From Burkholderia oklahomensis C6786 (GTDB lineage: Bacteria > Pseudomonadota > Gammaproteobacteria > Burkholderiales > Burkholderiaceae), in assembly GCF_000959365.1 (NCBI RefSeq), contig NZ_CP009555.1:620001-684000 (forward strand): a DNA stretch of 64,000 bases, given 5' to 3'. Within the stretch, counting starts at the first letter, position 1; every line of letters begins with the position of its first letter. The notes under the pieces are model-generated. The model was not told the origin of the DNA. It was given only the letters and a program-made list of their open reading frames with translations, and ran no database searches. Below are positions 9,074 to 18,190 of the stretch, piece by piece. Made by a program: the position numbers and the translations under genes.

Positions 9074-10056
9074 CACGCGCCGCCCTGTTGCGCGCTCGCC
9101 GCGACGAGCGCGTCGACGATCGCGCGCGCGCCCTGGCGCTCGAGATCGTCGGACACGGCGCGGCCGAGCGCGAGCGCGTCGGCGGGCGTCGCGGCGCGGG
9201 CCTGCGCACGCGCGCTCAGCACGCGGCGGCCGTCCGTCGTCGACACGCTGCCCGTCAGATGCAGCTCGTCGCCGCGCCACACCGCGTGCGCGGCGAGCGG
9301 CACCTCGCAGCTGCCGCCCAGCGCGCGCGACACCGCGCGTTCGGCCTCGACCGCGAGCGCGGTCGCGCAATCGTGAAGCGGCGCGAGCCATGCGGCGACG
9401 TCCGCGCGGCGCGCGGCGATCTCGATGCCGAGCGCGCCCTGGCCCGCGGCGGGCAGGCTGTCGTCGACGTCGAGCAGCGCGCGGATCCGCGCGGCGAGGC
9501 CGAGCCGCTTAAGGCCGGCCGCTGCGAGGATGATCGCCGCGTAGTCGCCGCGGTCGAGCTTCGCGAGCCGCGTGTCGAGGTTGCCGCGCAGCGGCCGCAC
9601 GTCGAGCTGCGGATAGCGCGCGCGCAGCATCGCTTCGCGGCGCAGGCTCGACGTGCCGACGACGGCGCCCGCCGGCAGCTCGGCGAGCGACGCGTACGCG
9701 TTCGACACGAACGCGTCGCGCGGATCCTCGCGGCTCATCACGGCCGCGAGCGCGAAGCCTTCGGGCAGTTCCATCGGCACGTCCTTCAGCGAGTGCACCG
9801 CGAGATCCGCGCGGCCGTCGGCGAGCGCGTTCTCGAGTTCCTTCACGAAGAGCCCCTTGCCGCCGACCTTCGAAAGCGTGCGATCGAGAATTTGATCGCC
9901 GCGGGTCGTCATTCCGAGGATTTTCACGTCGCAAGCTGGATATAATTTGCGCAGCGCATCACGCACATGCTCGGCTTGCCACATGGCGAGGCGGCTCTCG
10001 CGCGACGCGATCGTCAGCGTCGCGGGCAGCTCGGCCGAAAGAGTCTCGGTGTTCAT
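9073..10056 (-). CDS. hemC: Hydroxymethylbilane synthase (porphobilinogen deaminase)
   Basis: This 327-residue cytoplasmic enzyme polymerises four porphobilinogens into hydroxymethylbilane. The catalytic Asp92 is in HSLKDVP, the Arg-rich substrate loops GTSSLRR and [11 protein letters not shown] are present, and the dipyrromethane cofactor attaches to Cys250 in [11 protein letters not shown]. The frame opens 36 codons earlier, but the ATG at 10056 is the usual family start, just ahead of [14 protein letters not shown]. It heads the hemC-hemDX-hemY operon and is divergent from ppc. Confidence 0.97.
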   Translation of the reverse strand: MNTETLSAELPATLTIASRESRLAMWQAEHVRDALRKLYPACDVKILGMTTRGDQILDRTLSKVGGKGLFVKELENALADGRADLAVHSLKDVPMELPEGFALAAVMSREDPRDAFVSNAYASLAELPAGAVVGTSSLRREAMLRARYPQLDVRPLRGNLDTRLAKLDRGDYAAIILAAAGLKRLGLAARIRALLDVDDSLPAAGQGALGIEIAARRADVAAWLAPLHDCATALAVEAERAVSRALGGSCEVPLAAHAVWRGDELHLTGSVSTTDGRRVLSARAQARAATPADALALGRAVSDDLERQGARAIVDALVAASAQQGGA

Positions 10057-10376
10057 TGCAGGGACATCGCAGGACGGGATTAGGAACGGACTATGGTAGC
10101 ACGCGCGCCTTGCGCCTCCGCCCGCCGGGCGGCCGGCGCGGGCGGCCCGCACGGTCCGCGTCAAGGTCCCGAACGGTCGTTCGGTTCGAGGTGGAATCCG
10201 GCATCCGCGTCATGGTCCGGTCCGCAGCCGCCGCGTCGCCCGGTTTCGTCGTCCGACGGGGCCGCGCGCGACGCGTCTCGCGCGCCGTGCAGCGCGCGCC
10301 GCCGCTCCGCTTGATCGCGCTCGCTGTTGCTGGACCGCAGTTCCCGTTCACTCGTGCTTTCCCAAGGAAATCGATC
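10057..10376. other. Intergenic region between divergent hemC and ppc
   Basis: About 320 bp of GC-rich DNA that must carry the hemC and ppc promoters. A Shine-Dalgarno-like AAGGAAA sits about 8 bp before the ppc GTG. No convincing -35/-10 pair, hairpin or small gene was seen. Confidence 0.5.
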
Positions 10377-13358
10377 GTGAAGTCTTCCGGATCGGCGCGC
10401 GCGACGCGCCGCAATGCTGTCTCGTCCTCCTCCTCCCCGGCGAACGCCGATGCCCAACTCCGCCGCACGCAGACGGCCCGCAAGCCGAAGGAGGCCGCCG
10501 TGAACGCGGCCCGGCCGGCGAGCGCCGCGCCGGCCAAACCGCACGGCCGCACGCGCGAGGACAAGGACCGCCCGCTCTTCGAAGACATCCGCTATCTCGG
10601 CCGCCTGCTCGGCGACGTCGTCCGCGAGCAGGAAGGCGACGCCGTGTTCCACGTCGTCGAGACGATCCGCCAGACCGCCGTCAAGTTCCGCCGCGAGGAC
10701 GACAGCGCCGCCGCGCAGACGCTCGAGAAGATGCTGCGCAAGCTCACGCCCGAGCAGACGGTGAGCGTCGTGCGCGCGTTCAGCTATTTCTCGCATCTCG
10801 CGAACATCGCCGAGGACCGCCATCACAACCGCCGCCGCCGGATCCACGCGCTCGCGGGCTCCGCGCCGCAGGCGGGCACCGTCGCGTACGCGCTCGACAA
10901 GCTGAAGGAAGCGGGCGACGCGTCGTCGAAGGTGATCAAGCGGTTCTTCGAAGGCGCGCTCATCGTGCCCGTGCTGACCGCGCACCCGACCGAGGTGCAG
11001 CGCAAGAGCATTCTCGACGCGCAGCACGACATCGCGCATCTGCTGGCCGAGCGCGACCAGCCGCTGACCGCGCGCGAGTTCGCGCACAACGAGGCGCTCT
11101 TGCGCGCGCGCGTGACGACGCTCTGGCAGACCCGGATGCTGCGCGACGCGCGCTTGACGGTCGCCGACGAGATCGAGAACGCGCTGTCGTACTACCGCGC
11201 GACGTTCCTCGACGAGCTGCCCGCGCTCTACGCGGACATCGAGGAAGCGCTCGCCGAGCACGGCCTGCCCGCGCGCGTGCCCGCGTTCTTCCAGATGGGA
11301 AGCTGGATCGGCGGCGACCGCGACGGCAACCCGAACGTCACGGCCGCGACGCTCGACGAAGCGATCAACCGCCAGGCCGCGGTGATCTTCGAGCATTACC
11401 TCGAGCAGGTGCACAAGCTCGGCGCCGAGCTCTCCGTGTCGAACCTGCTCGTCGGGGCGAACGACGCGCTGAAGGCGCTCGCGGCCGCGTCGCCGGACCA
11501 GTCGCCGCACCGCGTCGACGAGCCGTATCGGCGCGCGCTGATCGGCGTCTACACGCGGCTTGCGGCGAGCGCGCGCGTGCGGCTCGGCGAAGGCGCGGTG
11601 CCCGTGCGCAGCGCGGGCCGCGGCGCCGCGCCCGTGCGCGCGACGCCGTATGCGGACGCCGAGGAATTCGCCGCCGATCTGCGCGTGCTGACGGATTCGC
11701 TCGCGCTGCATCACGGCGAATCGCTCGCGACGCCGCGCCTCGCGCCGCTCATGCGCGCGGCCGAGGTGTTCGGCTTCCATCTCGCGAGCATCGACTTGCG
11801 GCAAAGCTCGGACATCCACGAAGCGGTGATCGCCGAGCTGCTCGCGCGCGGCGGCGTCGAGCCCGACTACGCGGCGCTCGCCGAAGCGGACAAGCTGCGC
11901 GTGCTGCTCGCGGCGCTCGCCGATCCGCGGCCGCTGCGCTCGCCGTATCTCGACTACTCGGATCTCGCGAAAAGCGAGCTCGGCGTGCTCGAGCGCGCGC
12001 ACGCGATCCGCGCGCAGTTCGGTCCGCGCGCGGTGCGCAACTACATCATCTCGCACACCGAGACGGTGAGCGATCTCGTCGAGGTGCTGCTGCTGCAGAA
12101 GGAAACAGGCCTCTTCGAAGGCACGCTCGGCACGCCGCACGCGAACGCGCGCAACGGCCTGATGGCGATCCCGCTCTTCGAGACGATCGCCGACCTGCGC
12201 AACGCGCCCGACATCATGCGCGAGTTCTTCGCGCTGCCGGGCGTCGGCGAGCTGGTCGCGCACCAGGGCCACGAGCAGGAAGTGATGCTCGGCTATTCGG
12301 ACAGCAACAAGGACGGCGGCTTTCTCACGTCGAACTGGGAGCTCTATCGTGCGGAACTGGCGCTCGTCGATCTGTTCAGCGAGCGCGGGATCAAGCTGCG
12401 CCTCTTCCACGGCCGCGGCGGCACGGTCGGCCGCGGCGGCGGCCCGACCTACCAGGCGATCCTGTCGCAGCCGCCCGGCACGGTGAACGGCCAGATCCGC
12501 CTGACCGAGCAGGGCGAAGTGATCGCGAGCAAGTTCGCGAACCCGGAGATCGGCCGGCGCAACCTCGAAACGGTCGTCGCCGCGACGCTCGAGGCGACGC
12601 TCCTGCCGCACCGCAACGCGCCGAAGCAGTTGCCCGCGTTCGAGGCGGCGATGCAGGCGCTGTCCGACGCCGCGATGGCCTCGTACCGCGCGCTTGTCTA
12701 CGAGACGCCCGGCTTCACCGACTACTTCTTCTCGTCGACGCCGATCACCGAGATCGCCGAGCTGAACATCGGCAGCCGGCCGGCGTCGCGCAAGCTGCAG
12801 GATCCGAAGAACCGCAAGATCGAGGACCTGCGCGCGATTCCGTGGGGCTTCTCGTGGGGCCAGTGCCGGCTGCTGCTGACGGGCTGGTACGGCTTCGGCA
12901 GCGCGGTCGCCGCATTTCTCGACGGCACGAAGGACGCCGCCGAGCGCGCGAAGCGGGTCGCGCTGCTGAAGAAGATGAACAAGACCTGGCCGTTCTTCGC
13001 GCACCTGCTGTCGAACATGGACATGGTGCTCGCGAAGACGGATCTCGCGGTTGCGTCGCGCTACGCGCAGCTCGTCGCCGACAAGAAGCTGCGCAAGCAC
13101 GTGTTCGAGCGGATCGTCTCCGAATGGCACCGCACGTCGGACGCGCTCGCCGAGATCACCGGCAGCGACGCGCGGCTCGCCGCGAATCCGCTCCTCGCGC
13201 GCTCGATCAAGAACCGCTTTCCGTATCTCGATCCGCTCAACCACCTGCAGGTCGAGCTGATCAAGCGGCACCGCTCGGGCGACACGAACGCGCGCCTGCG
13301 GCGCGGGATCCATTTGACGATCAACGGGATCGCGGCCGGCCTGCGCAATACGGGCTGA
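10377..13358 (+). CDS. ppc: Phosphoenolpyruvate carboxylase
   Basis: A 993-residue enzyme that carboxylates PEP to oxaloacetate, replenishing the TCA cycle. The first signature [13 protein letters not shown] carries catalytic His203; the second, [10 protein letters not shown], has the active Lys; [14 protein letters not shown] and the C-terminal RNTG are intact. A GTG start at 10377 is preferred because of the Shine-Dalgarno just upstream and because the protein then begins with a disordered Ser, Ala and Arg-rich stretch of about 60 residues before the conserved [14 protein letters not shown]. The frame is open further upstream, into hemC. A strong terminator follows. Confidence 0.96.
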   Translation: MKSSGSARATRRNAVSSSSSPANADAQLRRTQTARKPKEAAVNAARPASAAPAKPHGRTREDKDRPLFEDIRYLGRLLGDVVREQEGDAVFHVVETIRQTAVKFRREDDSAAAQTLEKMLRKLTPEQTVSVVRAFSYFSHLANIAEDRHHNRRRRIHALAGSAPQAGTVAYALDKLKEAGDASSKVIKRFFEGALIVPVLTAHPTEVQRKSILDAQHDIAHLLAERDQPLTAREFAHNEALLRARVTTLWQTRMLRDARLTVADEIENALSYYRATFLDELPALYADIEEALAEHGLPARVPAFFQMGSWIGGDRDGNPNVTAATLDEAINRQAAVIFEHYLEQVHKLGAELSVSNLLVGANDALKALAAASPDQSPHRVDEPYRRALIGVYTRLAASARVRLGEGAVPVRSAGRGAAPVRATPYADAEEFAADLRVLTDSLALHHGESLATPRLAPLMRAAEVFGFHLASIDLRQSSDIHEAVIAELLARGGVEPDYAALAEADKLRVLLAALADPRPLRSPYLDYSDLAKSELGVLERAHAIRAQFGPRAVRNYIISHTETVSDLVEVLLLQKETGLFEGTLGTPHANARNGLMAIPLFETIADLRNAPDIMREFFALPGVGELVAHQGHEQEVMLGYSDSNKDGGFLTSNWELYRAELALVDLFSERGIKLRLFHGRGGTVGRGGGPTYQAILSQPPGTVNGQIRLTEQGEVIASKFANPEIGRRNLETVVAATLEATLLPHRNAPKQLPAFEAAMQALSDAAMASYRALVYETPGFTDYFFSSTPITEIAELNIGSRPASRKLQDPKNRKIEDLRAIPWGFSWGQCRLLLTGWYGFGSAVAAFLDGTKDAAERAKRVALLKKMNKTWPFFAHLLSNMDMVLAKTDLAVASRYAQLVADKKLRKHVFERIVSEWHRTSDALAEITGSDARLAANPLLARSIKNRFPYLDPLNHLQVELIKRHRSGDTNARLRRGIHLTINGIAAGLRNTG

Positions 13359-13442
13359 GCGCGATGGGGGCGTCGCGCGCGGCGGTGTTACGTCGCGCGC
13401 GAGGTCGAGGTGCTCGCGCTTGACGCCTGCGTCGAAACGATG

Positions 13443-13477
13443 ACGGCCGTGCGTGCTGCACGGCCGTTTTCTTTTTT
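13443..13477 (+). terminator. Rho-independent terminator of ppc
   Basis: A perfect 10-bp stem (ACGGCCGTGC / GCACGGCCGT) with a 5-nt loop is followed by TTTTCTTTTTT. It lies 85 bp after the ppc stop. Confidence 0.9.
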
Positions 13478-13522
13478 GCTGTGGCGTTCGCGAAGGCGCT
13501 TCGATTTGAACCGAAGGGCGCG

Positions 13523-13614
13523 CGACTTGGCGACTTGGCGACTTGGCGACTTGGCGACTTGGCGACTTGGCGACTTGGCGACTTGGCGTCTTGGCGTCTT
13601 GGCGTCCCGGCGTC
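13523..13614. repeat. 8-bp tandem repeat (VNTR), about 11 units
   Basis: Eight perfect copies of CGACTTGG are followed by two CGTCTTGG, one CGTCCCGG and a partial unit. It lies between the ppc terminator and the end of the convergent methyltransferase gene, so it is non-coding. An 8-bp unit is typical of hypervariable loci in this genus. Confidence 0.95.
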
Positions 13615-13637
13615 CGCCCCGGCATCGCCCCGCCTCG

Positions 13638-14393
13638 TCAGCGCGCGTCGATCATCACCGCATCGAGCTCGAACGAGCCGTCCGGCTGCACATCGAAGTA
13701 CGCGCGCACCTCGTCGGGCGCGCCCGCCCACAGCGCGCGGATCGCGTTCGCGCGCACCTCCGGCGTCCTCATCCGCGCAACCCAGCCCTCGAACGCGATC
13801 GGCAGGCGCCAGCGTTCGCGCACCTGCGCGGTAAAGCCCGCCGCGGCAAAAAATACGAGCCACTCGTCCGCGCGATAGTCGCGCACGTGCGACGCGTCGC
13901 GCAACACCTCGACCGCCTGCAGATGCGTGTCGACGAGCGGATGATCGGCGCCCGCGATATCGACGAACAGCACGCGGCCGCCCGGCTTCAGCACGCGGCG
14001 CGCCTCGGCGAGCGCGCGCGGCACGTCGTGCCAGTGGTGCGCGCTCATCCGGCTGACGATCCAGTCGAACGACGCGTCGGCGAACGGCAGCCGCTCGGCC
14101 GCGCCCTGCTCGACCCGCACGCTCGCGAGGCCGCGCTCGCGCGCCGCGGCTTCGACCGTCGCGAGCATCCGCGGCGCGAGATCGTACGCGACCACCTCCT
14201 TCGCGCCGCCGCGCGCAGCGGCAAAGCTCGCGTGGCCCGCGCCGCAGCCGAGATCCAGCACGCGCGCATCGGGCGTCGCGCCGATCTCGGCGGCGAGCGT
14301 GTCGAGATCGGCGCCCGTCGCGTGGACGGCGCTCGTCAAATAGGCGGACGCGGTCGTGCCGAACGCGTCGGCGACCTGGTCGTGATGCTTCAT
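13638..14393 (-). CDS. Class I SAM-dependent methyltransferase
   Basis: A 251-residue protein with a Rossmann-type methyltransferase domain. Motif I is VLDLGCGAGHASFAAA, followed by an acidic residue after strand 2 (AYDLAPRML), the post-I loop ERLPFADASFD and the HHWHDVPRALAEARRVLKPGG stretch seen in UbiE/Methyltransf_11 enzymes. It probably methylates a small molecule, but the acceptor is not evident. It is divergent from an HTH regulator across a short region containing a 10-bp palindrome, so the regulator may control it. The 3' end faces the 8-bp repeat. Confidence 0.88.
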   Translation of the reverse strand: MKHHDQVADAFGTTASAYLTSAVHATGADLDTLAAEIGATPDARVLDLGCGAGHASFAAARGGAKEVVAYDLAPRMLATVEAAARERGLASVRVEQGAAERLPFADASFDWIVSRMSAHHWHDVPRALAEARRVLKPGGRVLFVDIAGADHPLVDTHLQAVEVLRDASHVRDYRADEWLVFFAAAGFTAQVRERWRLPIAFEGWVARMRTPEVRANAIRALWAGAPDEVRAYFDVQPDGSFELDAVMIDAR

Positions 14394-14475
14394 GGGCTGA
14401 CTCCTTGTCGCGGGGATCGTAGGCGGTCGGCCGACTGCATCGGCCGCCTTGAGCCGCTACAATAGAGCCCGATTG

Positions 14476-14485
14476 GTACCGGTAC
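14476..14485. promoter_or_regulatory. Candidate operator palindrome between the divergent pair
   Basis: GTACCGGTAC is a perfect 10-bp palindrome midway between the methyltransferase and the HTH regulator. A second, weaker inverted repeat (CTGGT...ACCAG, 14502-14520) lies closer to the regulator. Either could bind the regulator; this is inference from position and symmetry. Confidence 0.35.
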
Positions 14486-14582
14486 AAGCCAAGCAATTAT
14501 CCTGGTATCCGCTCCACCAGCCAGCCGGCCGGAGCCCGTTTTCCGATCTTCGTCCTCACGCGCATCGCCCGACCAGACCCAC

Positions 14583-15395
14583 ATGAGCCGCCCGCCTGCC
14601 CCTCCGTTTCTCGACTCCACGCCGGCCCGCGCGCTCGGCGACTTCATTCGCGCGCACCGGGAACGGCTGGCCCCGGAGGCGGTCGGCCTGCCGCCCGGCC
14701 CGCGGCGCAGGACGCCCGGACTGCGGCGGGAGGAGGTCGCGCAGCTGTGCGGCGTGAGTCCGACCTGGTACACGTGGATCGAGCAAGGCCGCGAAGTGTC
14801 GGCGTCGGCCGACGCGCTCGCGCGGATCGCGGTCGCGCTGCGGCTGTCGCGCGCCGAGCGCGCGTATCTGTTCGAGCTCGCCGCGCAGCGCGACCCGGCC
14901 GAGCCCGAGTTCGCGGCGACCGACGTGCCGGCGACGCTCGTCGCGGCCGTGAAGCTCATCGCGACGCCCGCGTACGTGCTCGACCGCCAGTGGAACGCGC
15001 TCGCGTGGAACGACGCGGCGGCCGCGCTCTTCACCGGCTGGCTCGACGGCGAGCGCGACGATCGCAACCTGTTGCGCTTCACGTTCACGTCGCCCGCCGC
15101 CCGCGCGCTGATCGTCGATTGGGAGACGCGCGCGCGGCGGCTCGTCGCCGAATTCCGCGCCGACACGATCCGCCATCTGAACGACGCGCCCACTCGCACG
15201 CTGATCGATTCGCTGCTCGCCGAAAGCGACGCGTTCGCGCATTACTGGGCGTCGCAGGACGTCGGCGAGCGCGAAGGCGGCGAGCGCGCGTTCGACCATC
15301 CGCGCGAAGGCCGCGTCGTCTATCAGCAGATGACGCTCAAGCCCGCGCATCGCGAAGACCTGAAGCTCGTCGTGCTGGTTCGCGAAGGCGCATGA
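14583..15395 (+). CDS. XRE-family HTH regulator with MmyB-type ligand domain
   Basis: This 270-residue protein has an N-terminal helix-turn-helix (about 25-90). The stretch RRTPGLRREEVAQLCGVS, then WYTWIEQGR, is the hallmark of MmyB-like regulators. The C-terminal half (about 105-265), with VLDRQWNALAWNDAAAALF, is the PAS-like MmyB ligand-binding domain described as fatty-acid binding in related proteins. Such regulators commonly control a divergent oxidoreductase or methyltransferase gene; here the neighbour is the methyltransferase. Whether it activates or represses cannot be told. Confidence 0.9.
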   Translation: MSRPPAPPFLDSTPARALGDFIRAHRERLAPEAVGLPPGPRRRTPGLRREEVAQLCGVSPTWYTWIEQGREVSASADALARIAVALRLSRAERAYLFELAAQRDPAEPEFAATDVPATLVAAVKLIATPAYVLDRQWNALAWNDAAAALFTGWLDGERDDRNLLRFTFTSPAARALIVDWETRARRLVAEFRADTIRHLNDAPTRTLIDSLLAESDAFAHYWASQDVGEREGGERAFDHPREGRVVYQQMTLKPAHREDLKLVVLVREGA

Positions 15396-15468
15396 CCGCG
15401 GAAGCGAGCGCGCGCCTGCGTTCGCATGCGCATGCGAGCCGCGCCGCGCGAAACGCGGCGAAGCCGCA

Positions 15469-16470
15469 TCAGAACGTGATCGTCGCGGTGATCGTGTCGT
15501 TGTAGGTGCCGGGCACGGGCGTCGTCTGCACGGGCACCTGGCCGTACACGGTGAGCGACTGCGACACGCCGCTGCCCGTTCCCGTCGCCGTGGACGTGCC
15601 GGCCGTGCCGTCGCCCCAGATCGTCGAATGCGCGGCGTCGAGATATAGCTGATAGCCGACCGTGTCGGTTCCGCCCGTGCGCTGCATCGTGCGCGCCGCG
15701 ACGCTGCCGCTCACGCCGCCGTTCAGCGCAATCACGAACGCGTCGCCGTTCGTGCATTGCGCGCTGATCGTGCCCGTCGCCGTCAGCGCGCTCTGGATCA
15801 CGCCCGTCGCCCCGAACGCGACGTTGGTCGCGCTGATGAAGCAGTCGTTGACGACGGTCGCGGTCGCGGTGAACGGGAATGTTCCCGCCGACGCCTGCGA
15901 CGCGCACGGCGTCGCCGTCAGCGTATAGAAGTTGTAGTTGAGCGACGTCGTGGTGCCGCCGAACGTCTGCGAATAGGTGGTGCTCGCATTGCCGACCGTC
16001 GGCACGGTCGGCTGGTTCGCGGCGATCTGGCCGTAGATCGTGACGTTCGAGCTCGTGGTCGTGCTGAGCGCGGGCTTCACGAGCGTGAGCGAGATCGGCG
16101 TCGTGCCGGAGTATGTGGAACCCCAGCTCAGCGTGTGGCCCGAATCCTGGTACAGGTCGTACAGCATCTGGTTCGAGCCGTTCGTCAGATAGCGCGGCGT
16201 CGTGCCGCCGAGGTTCAGGCAGACGAGCACGTTCGGTGTCGCCGTGACGGCGGACCACGTGCAGGTGACCGTCATCGTCGCGGTCGTCGAGACGGCCGCC
16301 AGCGTGATCGGATCGACCGATCCGAAGTTCGGCGCAGGCGTCGTCACCGAGCAGGTCTCGGCGCGCGCGGCACCCCACGGGCCGGCCAGCAGCAACACAA
16401 TCAGCATCGCTAGCAGCCATTGTTTCGAATCACATTGCCTGATATTTGTAATCGCCATTTTTTGACGCAT
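15469..16470 (-). CDS. Two-domain spore coat U protein (CsuE-like pilus tip candidate)
   Basis: A secreted protein of about 333 residues with a signal peptide ending at GAARA and two consecutive spore-coat-U domains, each closing with the beta motif seen in pilins (VYGQVPVQTTPVPGTYNDT, then TITATITF). In archaic Csu-type pili a two-domain SCPU protein forms the tip adhesin, so that is the likely role. It is divergent from the single-domain pilin-chaperone-usher genes. The start is uncertain: ATGs at 16506, 16479, 16470 and 16458 are all in frame with no clear Shine-Dalgarno; 16470 or 16458 gives the most normal signal peptide. Confidence 0.85.
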   Translation of the reverse strand: MRQKMAITNIRQCDSKQWLLAMLIVLLLAGPWGAARAETCSVTTPAPNFGSVDPITLAAVSTTATMTVTCTWSAVTATPNVLVCLNLGGTTPRYLTNGSNQMLYDLYQDSGHTLSWGSTYSGTTPISLTLVKPALSTTTSSNVTIYGQIAANQPTVPTVGNASTTYSQTFGGTTTSLNYNFYTLTATPCASQASAGTFPFTATATVVNDCFISATNVAFGATGVIQSALTATGTISAQCTNGDAFVIALNGGVSGSVAARTMQRTGGTDTVGYQLYLDAAHSTIWGDGTAGTSTATGTGSGVSQSLTVYGQVPVQTTPVPGTYNDTITATITF

Positions 16471-16899
16471 CTCAAGCATTCGGGGCGGCTTCAGTATAAC
16501 CATCATTACGCGCCATTCGATTTTCGGCGACCGACAAAGAGAGGCCCGACCAACGCCGACACGCTACCGAGCGATTCAGAAATCGCCCCGCATCCCGCAG
16601 CCGGCGAAATGCCGCCAGGTAAAGCACTGCTTCCGCCGGCCTGTTTGCTGCGATGCGATTTTTCGCGAATTTCGCCGTCATCGCTCGACAGTGTATTGGG
16701 CCCGTTGCACAGGCTTATCTCCTGATCATTCACCGGCATTTTCCCGTTGCCGAGAATGAAATCGTCGGCTAGTCTTGTTAGGGAACGCAAAAAAATACGC
16801 TTTCGGTTTATCGCGCTTTCGTTGAACGGCGCGCCTGACATTTCGATGCCAGCGGCAAGACAATGACGGGAAAATAAACATAGCTACGGAGCGATTGCG
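16471..16899. other. Divergent regulatory region of the pilus locus
   Basis: About 430 bp, noticeably more AT-rich than its neighbours, between the tip-like gene and the pilin gene. It contains runs such as CAAAAAAATACGC near 16790 and GGAAAATAAACA near 16870. It probably holds the promoters for both directions. No small gene or strong hairpin was recognised. Confidence 0.5.
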
Positions 16900-17418
16900 A
16901 TGCATGCCCTTCAACGCCCGCTGTTGTCGGCCCTCGCTGCCACTGTCCTCTTCGCCACGCCGTCGTTTCATCCGGCGACGGCCGCGACCGCCACTGCCAC
17001 CTTCACCGTTTCGCTGACGATCCAGGCCAACTGCACGATCTCCGCCAATCCGCTGTCGTTCGGCACGAACGGCGTGCTCGCGACGGCCGTCAATCAGCAG
17101 ACGACGCTGTCCGTCACCTGCACGAACACGACGCCGTACAACGTCGGGCTCAACGCGGGCAGCGTGTCCGGTTCGACCGTCTCGAGCCGCCTGCTCGCCG
17201 GCACGACGACCGGCAACACCAGCACGACGGTCGGCTTCCAGCTCTACCAGGACTCGGGCCACGCGACGGTCTGGGGCAACACGGTCGGCACCGACACGGT
17301 GAGCGGCACCGGCAACGGCGGCGCGCAGACGCTCAACGTGTACGGCCAGGTGCCCGCGCAGACGACGCCGCAGCCCGATACCTACCAGTCGACCATCACC
17401 GCGACCATCACCTTCTGA
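16900..17418 (+). CDS. Spore coat U domain pilin (CsuA/B-like major subunit)
   Basis: A 172-residue secreted protein with a signal peptide (about 1-28, ending TAATA) and one SCPU domain. A Cys pair (ANCTIS and SVTCTN) could form the pilin disulfide, and the C-terminal strand VYGQVPAQTTPQPDTY...TATITF would be donated to the chaperone. It starts the plus-strand pilin-chaperone-usher operon; the chaperone GTG comes 7 bp after its stop. Single-domain architecture and first position fit the major shaft subunit of a Csu-type pilus. Confidence 0.87.
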   Translation: MHALQRPLLSALAATVLFATPSFHPATAATATATFTVSLTIQANCTISANPLSFGTNGVLATAVNQQTTLSVTCTNTTPYNVGLNAGSVSGSTVSSRLLAGTTTGNTSTTVGFQLYQDSGHATVWGNTVGTDTVSGTGNGGAQTLNVYGQVPAQTTPQPDTYQSTITATITF

Positions 17419-17425
17419 CCCGCCC

Positions 17426-18151
17426 GTGACGTCGCTCGTCCGCCGCTGGCTCGCTGCTCTCGCCATCGCAGCCGGAGCCGCCGCGCCCGCCGGCGCCGCG
17501 ACGCTGCAGATCTCTCCCGTCACGGTCGAGATGGCCGCCGACAATCCGGCGGCGGGCGTCGCGCTGCGCAATCCCGGCGCTCGGGCGATCTACGGGCAGG
17601 TGCGCACCTACCGCTGGAGCCAGGACCAGGGCAACGACGTGCTCGCGCCCGCGCCGGAGCTCGTCGCGAGCCCGCCGCTGCTGCAGATCGGCGGGCAAAG
17701 CGAGCAGCTCGTGCGGCTCGTGCGCGTCGCGCGCGACAAGCCGCGTCGCGAAGAAAGCTATCGCGTGCTGATCGACGAGCTGCCGATGCCCGACGCGCCC
17801 GTCGTCAACGGCATCGCGATCCGGCTGCGCTACTCGATCCCGGTGTTCGTCTCGCCCGACACCGCGCTCGGCCCGCCGAAGCTCGCGTGGCGCGTCATGC
17901 GCGGCGCGACCGGCTGGCTCCTGCGCGTGACGAACGAAGGCGGGCGGCATGCGCAGATCGCGTCGGTGCGGCTCGTCGACGACGCCGGCAAGACTTACGA
18001 GATCGCGCCCGGCCTCCTCGGCTACGCGCTTGCCGGCGGTATGCGGCAATGGCCGTTGCGGCTCGACACGACGCAGGTCGTGCCGCGCATCCGCAAGGTG
18101 CGCGCGGCAATCAACACTCAACCGGTCGAGGCGGACGTGGGCCCGCCTTGA
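17426..18151 (+). CDS. Periplasmic pilus chaperone (CsuC-like)
   Basis: A 241-residue PapD-like periplasmic chaperone with a signal peptide (about 1-28). Two immunoglobulin-like domains follow: ISPVTVEMAADNPAAGVALRNPG in domain 1, the subunit-binding basic strand EQLVRLVRVARDKPRREESYRVLIDELP, then a C-terminal domain with WLLRVTNEGGRHAQIASV. It binds pilin subunits after secretion and hands them to the usher. The GTG start follows the pilin stop by 7 bp, so translation is probably coupled. Confidence 0.93.
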   Translation: MTSLVRRWLAALAIAAGAAAPAGAATLQISPVTVEMAADNPAAGVALRNPGARAIYGQVRTYRWSQDQGNDVLAPAPELVASPPLLQIGGQSEQLVRLVRVARDKPRREESYRVLIDELPMPDAPVVNGIAIRLRYSIPVFVSPDTALGPPKLAWRVMRGATGWLLRVTNEGGRHAQIASVRLVDDAGKTYEIAPGLLGYALAGGMRQWPLRLDTTQVVPRIRKVRAAINTQPVEADVGPP

Positions 18152-18190
18152 CGACAACTTAGACCGATCCTCCAAACCACTCGCTCGAAC

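Noticed and set aside
9951..9960. TATAAT-like sequence near 9950 as a promoter
   Set aside because: It lies inside the hemC coding sequence with no gene starting downstream on the plus strand.
13523..13614. The 8-bp array as a CRISPR
   Set aside because: Units are contiguous without spacers; it is a simple tandem repeat.
10161..13625. A 1154-codon minus-strand frame opposite ppc
   Set aside because: Its composition is that of an antisense shadow, and ppc on the other strand is fully conserved.
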